From Planctomycetota bacterium (GTDB lineage Bacteria > Planctomycetota > MHYJ01 > JACQXL01): a DNA stretch of 64,000 bases. The stretch is from contig JACRIK010000030.1 of NCBI GenBank assembly GCA_016235865.1, positions 124,001-188,000 on the forward strand, given 5' to 3'. Each line of letters starts with the position of its first letter. Positions within the stretch are counted from its first letter, which is position 1. The notes beneath the pieces were generated by a model, which was given only the letters and a program-made list of their open reading frames with translations, searched no databases and was not told the DNA's origin. Made by a program: the position numbers and the translations under genes. Positions 1 through 7,929 of the stretch are shown one piece after another.

Positions 1-693
1 ACCCCTGGGGCGTTTGATTCCAATTCCATCTCCCAAGTCGTTATGGGGATTATGGGTCAGGCCCAGGGACCGGACGCCCAGTTCGTAGAATACCTTGAGT
101 ATGCCGACGTCTTTGTTGAGCGGATTTCCGCCTTCTATATTAATCAGGAATCCCATGCCGTCGCGCCGGACCAGGTCGGTTAGGTCAGCGGCGGATTTTA
201 CTATTACTAACTCGTCATTCCTATTTCTTTTATTGTCATACCTGCGAAAGCAGGTATCCAGGATTTTAGATTCCCGCTGGAGTTTATCCCGCCATACTGG
301 ATTCCCGCCTTCGCGGGAATGACATTGGGGGCGGGGCAGGAATGACATGGAAGAGGACTGCCGGACACCGTGTAGAACCTCAAAAACCATCTTCAGGGCA
401 AAGGTGGTGGCGGCCAGACCGGTATATTTAGGGGGCGAGTAAACCGCCATAAACTGTAAGTTAGTGCCGCCCATTTTAAGGCGCTGGAAATCCACGTGCG
501 ACTTGGCCATCTCACCCGGCTTGGTTGGGGGTATGCCGGTAAAGAAATCCGGGGTAGACCGGAAATATTTATACTTGGCCGTTCCCTTACGGGCTGGCGG
601 ATTGGCCCGCATGGCAATCCTCCAGAATGTATCCGCGTGTCCGTCCACGATAAAAGAGGAGTGGTGGAGTTTCAATGCAGATTTATCAAACAT
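1..693 (-). CDS. Membrane dipeptidase (peptidase M19), 3' end outside window, with in-frame repeat insertion
   Basis: Open for 231 codons from ATG at 693 to the window edge, so the C-terminus is missing. The family hydrolyses dipeptides with a two-zinc centre. Residues 16-22 (VDGHADT) match the first zinc-ligand motif. GGTNLQF near residue 76 and INIEGG around Glu187 match the bridging-glutamate segment. LKVFYELGVRSLGLTHN, just before the edge, is a family hallmark. Residues 116-160 resemble no dipeptidase: they are the translation of a palindromic repeat (214-346) and include CHSREGGNP, the usual product of such repeats. The insertion keeps the frame and lies between conserved blocks, so the product may still fold. 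No clear ribosome binding site precedes the start. Frame and family are read directly; activity is inferred. Confidence 0.85.
   Translation of the reverse strand, partial: MFDKSALKLHHSSFIVDGHADTFWRIAMRANPPARKGTAKYKYFRSTPDFFTGIPPTKPGEMAKSHVDFQRLKMGGTNLQFMAVYSPPKYTGLAATTFALKMVFEVLHGVRQSSSMSFLPRPQCHSREGGNPVWRDKLQRESKILDTCFRRYDNKRNRNDELVIVKSAADLTDLVRRDGMGFLINIEGGNPLNKDVGILKVFYELGVRSLGLTHNPHNDLGDGIGIKRPRG
214..346. repeat. Palindromic repeat inserted in frame in the dipeptidase gene
   Basis: Outer arms GTCATTCCT (214-222) and AGGAATGAC (338-346) enclose a second pair at 235-323, where GTCATACCTGCGAAAGCAGG faces CCCGCCTTCGCGGGAATGAC. Related copies lie between genes at 7621-7712 and 60521-60591. 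This copy interrupts a conserved enzyme gene without breaking its frame. Confidence 0.85.
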
Positions 694-818
694 ATGGATA
701 ATGATAAAATAATTCTTATAAGGAATCCAAGAAAATAGGTATCTAATCCGGCTCGATTTTTGTCTGGGGTAGCGGTAATCTATACAGGGGGTAGTAGTGT
801 GGAGTGGATAGGGTGGAG

Positions 819-1258
819 GGTATGGCACCCACTACGGGTAGGTATGGTACCCTCTATGGGTAGGTATGGTATCCACTATGGGTAGGTATGGTATCCACTA
901 CGGGTAGGTAGGGTATCCACTATGGGTAGGTACGGTACCCTCTACGGGTAGGTATGGTACCCGGTACGGATAGGTACGGTACCCACTACGGGTAGGTATG
1001 GTACCCTCTACGGGTAGGTACGGTACCCAGTACGGGTGGGTATGGTATCCACTATGGGGAGGTATGGTACCCTCTACGGGTAGGTATGGTATCCACTATG
1101 GGGAGGTATGGTACCCTCTACGGGTAGGTATGGTATCCTCTATGGGGAGGTATGGTACCCTCTACGGATGGGTATGGTACCCTATACGGGAGGATATGGT
1201 ACCCTATAGGGGTGGGTATGGTACCTACCATAGGGGGGTATGGTATCCTCCACTGGAG
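819..1258. repeat. Tandem array 1: 20 units of exactly 22 bp
   Basis: The core GGTAYGGTAYCC recurs at 819, 841, 863 and so on to 1237, always 22 bases apart with no insertion or deletion, although bases within units vary. Between cores, TACCC and GGGTA are separated by 5 bases, so each unit can form a small hairpin. The 22-base unit is not a multiple of three, and the open frame across it (from 998) is a by-product. The rest of 694-1323 holds no convincing gene. Confidence 0.95.
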
Positions 1259-1268
1259 GACACCCCCT
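1232..1268. other. G-run/C-run hairpin closing array 1
   Basis: AGGGGG (1232-1237) pairs with CCCCCT (1263-1268), enclosing TCCTCC-ACT-GGAGGA. The two other 22-bp arrays also end in a G-run/C-run hairpin, so this seems to be part of the same architecture. Confidence 0.6.
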
Positions 1269-1323
1269 GGCCTGTTTTATAGCTGGAAGATGGCAAAATG
1301 GCTAAAATGCCCCGAAATAGGGG

Positions 1324-2121
1324 TTATTTGATGATAATCGCCGAGCCGCGCCAGCTATTCATGAACCTTTCTTTATCCCAGTCGTTAATCCTACCGCTCA
1401 AGGGGTCGCCAATGCTGATACTCTCTGCTGCTACCTTGAATACCACCAGTACGTGGTCAATCCCCGGACTCCATTTAACATCAACGATAAACGGCGTCCG
1501 GAGCTGTTTCAGGGCATCCCAATCAGTTGTGATGATATCAACCTTTAATCCTTTATCCTTGGCCTTTCTGGCAATCGCCCTGACCTGGGGAACTGTTTCT
1601 GTCCCGCCCGGTCCGGTATGCGATAGGTTAGCCATTTCCTTTTCGGTGCTGGCAATGCCGAAGTGTTTCAGCAGTGTCACAGCGCAGGCCGGGGCGCAGG
1701 TATAGCCCGTGCTCTGGATACATACTCCCTCTTCGCTAATCCGCAACTCTTTCGGGTCAACCCGGTTACCCATATAAATCCAACTTACCCGCAGTATGGC
1801 GTAGATAAAGAATAACAGCGCCAGGAGGGTCAGTTCCACGGGCAGGAATTCGCCTCGTCCCTTCCTGACCGCGATGCCGATGAACAGCATTATAAATGGC
1901 GACCAGCGGATAATCTCCACGAAATTACCCAGGAATGAGGGAATCAGGTGGTATTCCAGCGCTGGATAGAATCTGAATATTGCGAAGGTCATGATGATAA
2001 CCAGACAGGCTAGGGCAATAACAATCCACCAGCGGTTGGTCATCCGGCCGACATAGCGCCAGCCCAGATAAAACCCGGCCAGGGAAAGCACTATCAATAA
2101 CAATAAGTAAATCCAATTCAT
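1324..2121 (-). CDS. Membrane-anchored C39-like cysteine peptidase
   Basis: A 265-residue protein with about four hydrophobic segments in residues 1-115, then a soluble C39-type papain-fold domain. The catalytic signature is visible: Gln136 and Cys142 in QSTGYTCAPAC, His223 in DHVLVVF and Asp239 in IGDPLSG. Family members cleave double-glycine leader peptides or similar substrates. There is no ABC transporter domain or transporter gene nearby, so the substrate is unknown. The C-terminal domain would lie on one face of the cytoplasmic membrane. No Shine-Dalgarno sequence is visible before the ATG, and a dispersed repeat (2131-2194) lies just upstream. Confidence 0.75.
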   Translation of the reverse strand: MNWIYLLLLIVLSLAGFYLGWRYVGRMTNRWWIVIALACLVIIMTFAIFRFYPALEYHLIPSFLGNFVEIIRWSPFIMLFIGIAVRKGRGEFLPVELTLLALLFFIYAILRVSWIYMGNRVDPKELRISEEGVCIQSTGYTCAPACAVTLLKHFGIASTEKEMANLSHTGPGGTETVPQVRAIARKAKDKGLKVDIITTDWDALKQLRTPFIVDVKWSPGIDHVLVVFKVAAESISIGDPLSGRINDWDKERFMNSWRGSAIIIK

Positions 2122-2130
2122 AAATTTATA

Positions 2131-2194
2131 ACCACAGATTCGCTTGCGCGGTCTCTGCGGAGTTCACACAGATGAACACAGATTATCCGTGTAA
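2131..2194. repeat. Dispersed CCACAGATT-type repeat
   Basis: Contains ACCACAGATT followed by ACACAGAT and AACACAGATTATCCGTGT steps. This is one copy of a family found in many intergenic gaps of the window. Confidence 0.6.
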
Positions 2195-2198
2195 ATGA

Positions 2199-2690
2199 TT
2201 ACGTCTGTTTACTTTTATATCGTTTTATTAATAATATGCTTTTTACAAACATGTAGATATACGCCACTGGAGTTAGCACTATAGTAATATATACAATTAT
2301 TGGATAATATGGAAGTGTGCTCATCAAAAGTGGTATGCCCAATGATATGCCTATGAGTATTAACCAATAAAGCCAAATTCGGCTTTTTATCAGATCAACC
2401 CTAAAGATTAACTTACAAAATATAGGGTAAACAATAGTCAGTCCGATAAATAAACCGATAATAAACTGCAATATCATTTCCGGGTAAGGTAGCTCACCAA
2501 ACCCTCGTAAGGTTTTAAGATAAAGACGTTCAGTATTTAATAGAATAATTTTCCACCAAGGATAACCGCTGTATGGATATGGCGGAGATTCATTCTCCGT
2601 TTGCAGGAATGTGAGTGAAGATGCCATAATCATCCATACTATAAAAGCGGTTATGCTGATTATTAATAGTGTTCTTATTTTATTCCACAT
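2199..2690 (-). CDS. Small multi-pass membrane protein of unknown function
   Basis: A 163-residue hydrophobic protein with about four predicted membrane segments (near residues 8-28, 70-92, 105-125 and 130-155). AGAGGTG lies a few bases before the ATG and supports the start. I do not recognise the family. It sits between two other minus-strand membrane protein genes but is separated from both by dispersed repeats, so shared transcription is uncertain. Confidence 0.6.
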   Translation of the reverse strand: MWNKIRTLLIISITAFIVWMIMASSLTFLQTENESPPYPYSGYPWWKIILLNTERLYLKTLRGFGELPYPEMILQFIIGLFIGLTIVYPIFCKLIFRVDLIKSRIWLYWLILIGISLGIPLLMSTLPYYPIIVYITIVLTPVAYIYMFVKSILLIKRYKSKQT

Positions 2691-2756
2691 CTGACACCTC
2701 TAATCTTCAATCCCGGCTGCACTTTAAAATCTTTATAGCCATTTTCTCCCAATAGA

Positions 2757-2797
2757 ATATACCGATTAATCTGTGCAATCTGCGGAATCTGTGGTTA
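2757..2797. repeat. Dispersed CCACAGATT-type repeat (partial)
   Basis: GATTAATCTGTGCAATCTGC followed by GGAATCTGTGGTT is a half-copy of the family, lying in the gap before the next minus-strand gene. Confidence 0.55.
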
Positions 2798-2800
2798 CAA

Positions 2801-4000
2801 TTATTCTTTTCTGCTTAACGCCACCAGTTTTGCCTTTCTTAAACTGACCAGGAATCCGCAGGCGAATAACACCAGCGCTGAGATGATGCTCAGGATGCCC
2901 CAGTCCTTTCTGGTTTCAGGCATCCGCCGCCAAATCCATCTGGCGATATCGGCTACTCTTTCTGCAATCACGCCTACTTCATACCCAAAGGATGCCAGTA
3001 GGAGCAGCAGTCCGCTGTAAAAGATAAACGACCATCTTTGATAGAGCAGATAGAAATAGGCGAAGGACAGGGCTATCAGAATCAGCGATAATCTCAGAGG
3101 CGAAAGGGTAATGGGGAAATAACTGAATATCAAGTCGGTGGGGAAATCCAGGGTAATCAGGATGGCGGCGATGGGCAGGGCATACTGGAGCCAGTGGAAC
3201 CGGCGTTCGGCCTTGCGCCTGGGCATCAGTTCCGGCAGAATGACCGCAAAGGAAATAAAGAAGGTGGCCAGATAGCACAGGTAGAACGGGGCGCTGAGTA
3301 TCCAGTTGACCGTGGCGATATGGACTATCAGCAGGCCGATAAGCGCTAATGAGAAAATCGCCTGCGCCTTTTTGCGGAAATCCGTAAATGATTCTGATTC
3401 GCCGTCTGTTTTTCCGGCTAAACCGATTAATGCCACCGGAATCAAGCCGGCTACTGACCAGATGACGAAGAGCATGGCGGAACCGACAAATCCCTTTTGT
3501 ATTCCCAGGATGCCGATGGCGGTGAAGAGATATAAGTAGGTCAAGCCCAGGGCGATAAATCTGTAGAATGCCTTTGATAAGGATAATTGCAGATAGCTGA
3601 CGATGAGGGTTATTTTGACCATGGCTAAAATGAGGATAATGGCATTGATAATCAGGCCGAACCAGATATTATAGAAATAGTAGACCGAGTTTATCAGGGT
3701 AGCGTCAGCCAGAAAGAATCCTTCGATAACCAGCAGGATGGCGCCGTCGCGCACCACGTTCTTTTTGGCGATGATATAGAGTGCGGCCGCGATAAGGATG
3801 GCTTCGTATAGGTTGACCACGAAGAAATAGATGAGCAAGTCTGCGATGCTCCGGGTAATTTGCTGGAACGGCGCCAGAACCAGATAGCATCCGATGACCA
3901 TCAATAGGGCGCTCAGGAGGTAAAAGATATTGTTCCTGATAAACAGGTTGACAACGACATTGCCTTTGAGTTCTGACGGCTGTTTTATTTCGTTTTCCAT
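2801..4000 (-). CDS. Polytopic membrane protein of unknown function
   Basis: About 399 residues, almost entirely hydrophobic, with roughly eleven or twelve predicted membrane segments and short loops. The start is set at 4000 (MENEIKQ) because GGAGGT lies at the right distance upstream; an earlier ATG at 4024 would put the ribosome binding site inside the gene. I see no catalytic motif or transporter signature. The basic RRKAERR-like loop about two thirds along probably faces the cytoplasm. Neighbours are other envelope proteins of unknown role. Confidence 0.7.
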   Translation of the reverse strand: MENEIKQPSELKGNVVVNLFIRNNIFYLLSALLMVIGCYLVLAPFQQITRSIADLLIYFFVVNLYEAILIAAALYIIAKKNVVRDGAILLVIEGFFLADATLINSVYYFYNIWFGLIINAIILILAMVKITLIVSYLQLSLSKAFYRFIALGLTYLYLFTAIGILGIQKGFVGSAMLFVIWSVAGLIPVALIGLAGKTDGESESFTDFRKKAQAIFSLALIGLLIVHIATVNWILSAPFYLCYLATFFISFAVILPELMPRRKAERRFHWLQYALPIAAILITLDFPTDLIFSYFPITLSPLRLSLILIALSFAYFYLLYQRWSFIFYSGLLLLLASFGYEVGVIAERVADIARWIWRRMPETRKDWGILSIISALVLFACGFLVSLRKAKLVALSRKE

Positions 4001-4017
4001 AAAATACCTCCAATCAT

Positions 4018-4048
4018 AAACCACAGATTACACGGATTAATCTGTGTT
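4018..4048. repeat. Dispersed CCACAGATT-type repeat
   Basis: AACCACAGATTACACGGATT meets TTAATCTGTGTT, forming a short imperfect palindrome between two minus-strand genes. Confidence 0.6.
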
Positions 4049-4058
4049 TATTTCTGGC

Positions 4059-5120
4059 TTAATGCCAGATGGTTTTACGGTACGTTTTATCGTCTTTTGC
4101 TTGTTTTAGAACCAGGTCTTCTTTCATCTGTTCTGATGATAATTTCCCGCGGAGTTTGGTCAGATACTTACCCGGATATTTGGCCATATCAATTTCCTTG
4201 GATTCTAACTTTAGTTCATTTAGTGAGTAATTAGTTTCTTTTGCGAACTCCAGTTCAAAGCGATTGTCGGCATCTGTTTTATGATTCCCGAAGATGTAGA
4301 GTAATATTTCGGTATTTGAGCCGACAGTGGCGGTGAGAGAAAGAGGATAAACCGTATTTTTAGACAGGAACTCCATAACCAGCGGGTTGACCAGCCCATC
4401 CCTTGACCGGAAGTTATTAGTGATTGATTCTTTCGGATTAATTCGCGCGGTAATAAAACACCAACCCTTCTGGACGTAATTATTAAAGGTCGTCTCATCC
4501 TGTGGGGTGAATTTGTATTTATGTTCATTCAGCCAATTAATAAGGTCGCTGGCGTTAGAAGCTTTAATGACCTTGACATCATAGATGCCAACCTGTTCCT
4601 GGTGTAGTAAATCAACGCCTCGCGAAGACAAAAGATTGGGAGTAGCTATCGAGGCGATAAATAGTATAATAGGTATTATCCAAATCGGATGATTTACTGA
4701 GAATTGGAATAACTTTGGAACGGGTTTACGTCTGATAGCGCAACTTATCTTTTCAACTGCTAATATGATAAATATGATTATCATAATTAATAGGGTTATG
4801 GTGATAATCAACTGTGAAATATAAATTACTTTTGGTGACGTTGTATGGCTTAATTGCCAGAAGAATGATTCGGCATCGTCCTTTTTAACGCTACCGAATT
4901 TAGGTGGATTAGGTAATGGGACAACCCATCCGAAGTCCTCTGCCTGGCCGGCAAACTTGGATTGCAGTATCATAATTTCTGTACCGTCCTGATATGAGAT
5001 AATCGCACGCTGGTAGGGCACATCAGGCGGGACTTTTTCCCGGGCATAAAACTTGCCATCGGCTGATGCTATTAACGGTAAACATATAACTAGCAATAAA
5101 ATCAATAGAATCTTTTTCAT
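4059..5120 (-). CDS. DUF2330-like secreted, membrane-anchored protein
   Basis: 353 residues. Residues 1-20 form a signal peptide ending near ASADGK. The following segment, with VPYQRAIISYQDGTEIMILQ and FGWVVPLP, matches the start of DUF2330 proteins. A membrane segment occurs around residues 103-125 and another near 150. The rest is predicted to be soluble. DUF2330 proteins are exported and have no known reaction. AAGGAG precedes the ATG. Internal splitting of the domain by membrane segments is unlike the simplest family members. Confidence 0.7.
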   Translation of the reverse strand: MKKILLILLLVICLPLIASADGKFYAREKVPPDVPYQRAIISYQDGTEIMILQSKFAGQAEDFGWVVPLPNPPKFGSVKKDDAESFFWQLSHTTSPKVIYISQLIITITLLIMIIIFIILAVEKISCAIRRKPVPKLFQFSVNHPIWIIPIILFIASIATPNLLSSRGVDLLHQEQVGIYDVKVIKASNASDLINWLNEHKYKFTPQDETTFNNYVQKGWCFITARINPKESITNNFRSRDGLVNPLVMEFLSKNTVYPLSLTATVGSNTEILLYIFGNHKTDADNRFELEFAKETNYSLNELKLESKEIDMAKYPGKYLTKLRGKLSSEQMKEDLVLKQAKDDKTYRKTIWH

Positions 5121-5134
5121 AACTGGCTCCTTTT

Positions 5135-5174
5135 ACCACAATGAATATCAGTGTTTATCTGTGTCCATCTGTGG
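5135..5174. repeat. Dispersed CCACAGATT-type repeat
   Basis: ACCACAATGAATATCAGTG with TCTGTGTCCATCTGTGGTT, another imperfect palindromic copy between two genes. Confidence 0.6.
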
Positions 5175-5179
5175 TTTCG

Positions 5180-5623
5180 TTACTCCTTCTTTGTTTTAAT
5201 CAGTTTATTGAGTTTCTCGGTATCGGCAAAGACCTGGACGAATCCGCACTTGGGGCAGGTCTTGGCTTCGATATTAACCGAACTCTCCAGCAGGGTGAAG
5301 AACCTGGTCTTATAGGGCTTGAAATAGACCTTGCCGGTGCCGGCCACCCGGCCGGGAATCAGGACCGAATGCCCGCAGGACACGCATTTCGTGCCGTATT
5401 TCTCGGCCTCCTTTTCGCCGGTGAACTTGGTGACCATCAGGTCCAGGTCTTCCTTGCGGAACCGGGTGGAATCGCCCACCTTGAAGTAGGTCAGTTTGCC
5501 GTCCTTCATCCAGCGGAATACGGTCTGTTCGCTGACATCCAGGTATTCACAGGCCTCGCGGATGGAATACCAGTCCTTGCCGGTCTGCGGCTCCAGGGTC
5601 GGGGTCTTCAGTTTCTTAGTCAT
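5180..5623 (-). CDS. Excisionase/MerR-type helix-turn-helix protein with zinc ribbon
   Basis: 147 residues. The start at 5623 (MTKKLKT) is preceded by GAGGTG. The N-terminal part holds YSIREACEYLDVSEQTVFRW, the standard helix-turn-helix of the excisionase/MerR-like HTH_17 group, followed by FRKEDLDL. The C-terminal half has CVSCG and CPKCG pairs that would bind one zinc. Such proteins act as small DNA-binding regulators. Its targets are unknown. It is followed by two paralogous pilin-like genes on the same strand, but a gap separates them. Confidence 0.75.
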   Translation of the reverse strand: MTKKLKTPTLEPQTGKDWYSIREACEYLDVSEQTVFRWMKDGKLTYFKVGDSTRFRKEDLDLMVTKFTGEKEAEKYGTKCVSCGHSVLIPGRVAGTGKVYFKPYKTRFFTLLESSVNIEAKTCPKCGFVQVFADTEKLNKLIKTKKE

Positions 5624-5669
5624 AAGCACCTCACTTTCTTTAGTAAGCGGATTAAACGGATTTATCTGA

Positions 5670-6557
5670 TTAATCGGCAATTCTCCATTTCTTTATTTCA
5701 ACTGCATTCGGCCATCTCAGGACAATCTTATTAACATCGCTACCCATATTACGAGCATAGATTGTGCCTTCTTGATTAACAATATACGTGTTGGTGCAGT
5801 AATAGTTCCCGTATTCTACCGGATATGCCATAAAGGCAAACTCGTGTGAATTAGTTGCCAGTATCTTATTTGGTCCGACAGGATTCTGATTGTATGGCAT
5901 GCCATTCTCATTCGTAATCATTGCCATATAGCAATAACCGGATTTTGAAGTAGGTGTTACCTCCATCCATGGTTCTATTTTCATGGTGCCAAAAGGTGTA
6001 TTTCCTCCAACCGGTGAGGCAGGAATCATATCAGCGCGCGCTAAATCGACAGAAATAAACGAAACCTTAATTGCACGATTTGGACGATAGGTACGATTAA
6101 GGCATGAGATATCATAGGTCCAATAGTTCTTGATGCCATTACCATCGCAATCCTGCTGAATCCATATTGCTTCAGCATTTACAAATAACCGCAACGAGCT
6201 GACAGCGGAGCTTTGATTTAGACCAGCACAACTTGGTCCGTGTGTATTAAACCAAATAAAGCCTATGTATAGAAGTATAGCAAGAACGTTTGATATGAGC
6301 CCAAATTTAGTCAGTGTTGTTCCCCTTAAATTATTTCTTTTGATCCGTAACAGTGATGATATAGTAATGCAAAACAGAACGATACTAATAATAATTAGTG
6401 CTAATAGTATAATACCAAGGTAATGATCAAGAAAGCGGTTATAGTAGAAATTGATATCTATAGGTAAAATAATTAGACTGATTATGAAAAGCGATGGAGG
6501 AGTTAACGACAATATAAATATCGCCACAGCCAACTTCGATAGGGGTCTCTGTTCCAT
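5670..6557 (-). CDS. Pilin-like membrane protein, paralogue 1 of a tandem pair
   Basis: 295 residues. The N-terminus (PLSKLAVAIFIL and two further membrane segments with LLRIKRNNLRG between them) resembles DUF4190-type membrane modules. The C-terminal 180 residues form a secreted domain with QQDCDGNG, YWTYDISC, ARADM and YNQNPVGPNK. These are shared with the next gene and recall the DUF2950-like and pseudopilin-like secreted domains of Planctomycetota. AAGGAG precedes the ATG. Function unknown; an extracytoplasmic or surface role is inferred. Confidence 0.65.
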   Translation of the reverse strand: MEQRPLSKLAVAIFILSLTPPSLFIISLIILPIDINFYYNRFLDHYLGIILLALIIISIVLFCITISSLLRIKRNNLRGTTLTKFGLISNVLAILLYIGFIWFNTHGPSCAGLNQSSAVSSLRLFVNAEAIWIQQDCDGNGIKNYWTYDISCLNRTYRPNRAIKVSFISVDLARADMIPASPVGGNTPFGTMKIEPWMEVTPTSKSGYCYMAMITNENGMPYNQNPVGPNKILATNSHEFAFMAYPVEYGNYYCTNTYIVNQEGTIYARNMGSDVNKIVLRWPNAVEIKKWRIAD

Positions 6558-6570
6558 AAATCGCTCCTTT

Positions 6571-7482
6571 TTAATCTGCCACCCGCCATAACCTGCCGCC
6601 AGGTCCTGTGACGCTGGTGGGATTAACGCCGGGCCAGGTCAGGATAATCTTATTGGCATCGCTTCCGGTATCGTTAGCATAAATCGTGCCTTCTTCGTTA
6701 ATTATAAATGTGTTAATACCGCTCATAGCGTAAGCATCGGGATAGGCCACGAAGGCATATTTACTGCCATTAGTCGCCAATAGCTTATTTGGTCCAACAG
6801 GATTCTGATTATAAGGCATACCTTTTTCGTCAGTTACCATCGCCTGAAAGCAATAACCTGATTTTGGTGTAGTCGCAATATTTATCCATGGTTCTATTTG
6901 AGGATACTCAAATGGCATTATTCCTCCAGGCTTTGATGCCGGCGCCATATCAGCCCGGGCTACGTCTATAGAGATAAAGGCAAGTTTGGTGGTATTATTC
7001 GGGCGATAGGCACGGTGGAAACAAGAAATGTCATAGGTCCAGTAATCATTTATGCCATTGCCATCGCAATCCTGTTGGCGCCATACGGCTTCGGCGCTTG
7101 TAATAAGTTTTAAAGTGGCGGCTGCCGAATTTTCATTTGCAGCTAATCCTCCATGGCCGTGTCCTCCAACATTGAGTATAAATAGAGTTGCCAATATGAT
7201 TATAAAGCTCAAAATAATTCCCCAGTCAGCCATCCATTTTCCCCTTAGATTATTACGTTTAACCCGTATCAGGGCCATTATACCGATGCCAAAGGCGGGG
7301 ATATTGGCAATAGCAAGCATCACCACGATTATAATTAATATTTCTTTGAGGTAATGACCGATATAACGTTCCGTGTTTATGTTTGATGCTCCTATGATAA
7401 TGGCAATTATACCGGCAACGATTGAAGTCGTCGGTATTACAAAGCTCGCCACCGCCAATTTGGATAGGGGTTTCTTTTCCAT
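6571..7482 (-). CDS. Pilin-like membrane protein, paralogue 2 of a tandem pair
   Basis: 303 residues, with the same plan as the gene downstream: PLSKLAVASFV, membrane segments, LIRVKRNNLRGK, then a secreted domain with QQDCDGNG, YWTYDISC, ARADM, MPYNQNPVGPNK and NKIILTWPG. The start is taken at 7482 because AGGAGG lies 8 bases upstream; a TTG six bases earlier is less likely. Only 13 bases separate it from paralogue 1, so the two are probably co-transcribed. The duplication has diverged most in the membrane segments. Confidence 0.65.
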   Translation of the reverse strand: MEKKPLSKLAVASFVIPTTSIVAGIIAIIIGASNINTERYIGHYLKEILIIIVVMLAIANIPAFGIGIMALIRVKRNNLRGKWMADWGIILSFIIILATLFILNVGGHGHGGLAANENSAAATLKLITSAEAVWRQQDCDGNGINDYWTYDISCFHRAYRPNNTTKLAFISIDVARADMAPASKPGGIMPFEYPQIEPWINIATTPKSGYCFQAMVTDEKGMPYNQNPVGPNKLLATNGSKYAFVAYPDAYAMSGINTFIINEEGTIYANDTGSDANKIILTWPGVNPTSVTGPGGRLWRVAD

Positions 7483-7598
7483 GGCCAAATCCTCCTAATT
7501 AGTCTATTACTATCATTTACTGACTTCCACTATAAATATACACCTCAGACCGGAAATGTCAAGTAGTTTCTGAAAAATAGTGCAGAAATTTAGAGAGC

Positions 7599-7712
7599 CA
7601 CAGATTACACAGATTAAAATCCTGGATTCCCGCCGGAGTTTATCCCGCTGGATTCCCGTTTTCACGGGAATGACAAGCGGGACGGGAATGACATCGGGCG
7701 GGGCGGGAAAAG
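7599..7712. repeat. Composite of dispersed repeats upstream of 7930
   Basis: CCACAGATTACACAGATT (7600-7617) runs into a copy of the GGAATGAC family (7621-7712) containing GATTCCCGTTTTCACGGGAA and the GACATCGGGCGGGG tail seen in the dipeptidase insertion. A short ACCCCT/AGGGGT-type hairpin follows at 7714-7755. No gene is visible in 7483-7929 apart from tiny frames. Confidence 0.65.
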
Positions 7713-7860
7713 ACACACCCCTTACCCCTCTTGATAGAGGGGATTTGGGGCCAGAAAATGATGGGTGCGTGCAGTTTTTCGGGGTCCCCAAGCATTCATA
7801 TATATGGAGGAGAAATGGCAGATTTAATGGCTTTTCGCCATTTCTTCGCCAGGCGGAAGT

Positions 7861-7915
7861 CCCGACAAAGACTGTCGGGATAACTCGCAGTAATTCGCTC
7901 CGCTCAAACTGCGAG
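7861..7915 (+). promoter_or_regulatory. Two-hairpin leader (copy 1)
   Basis: CCCGACAAAGACTGTCGGG followed by ATAA, then CTCGCAGT pairing with ACTGCGAG. The same order of two hairpins is found before the ExbD gene (9728-9783), with the first stem changed as a base pair (GAC/GTC against GGC/GCC). It could be a transcribed leader structure or a pair of inserted palindromes. Confidence 0.45.
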
Positions 7916-7929
7916 TAGAGAGGCGTTAT

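Noticed and set aside
998-1282. 94-codon open frame across array 1
   Set aside because: It is produced by 22-base repeats read in three phases, giving a repetitive peptide with no ribosome binding site.
7815-7883. 22-codon frame after GGAGGAG upstream of the HEAT gene
   Set aside because: The ribosome binding site is good, but the frame runs into a hairpin of the two-stem leader and has no counterpart before the ExbD gene.
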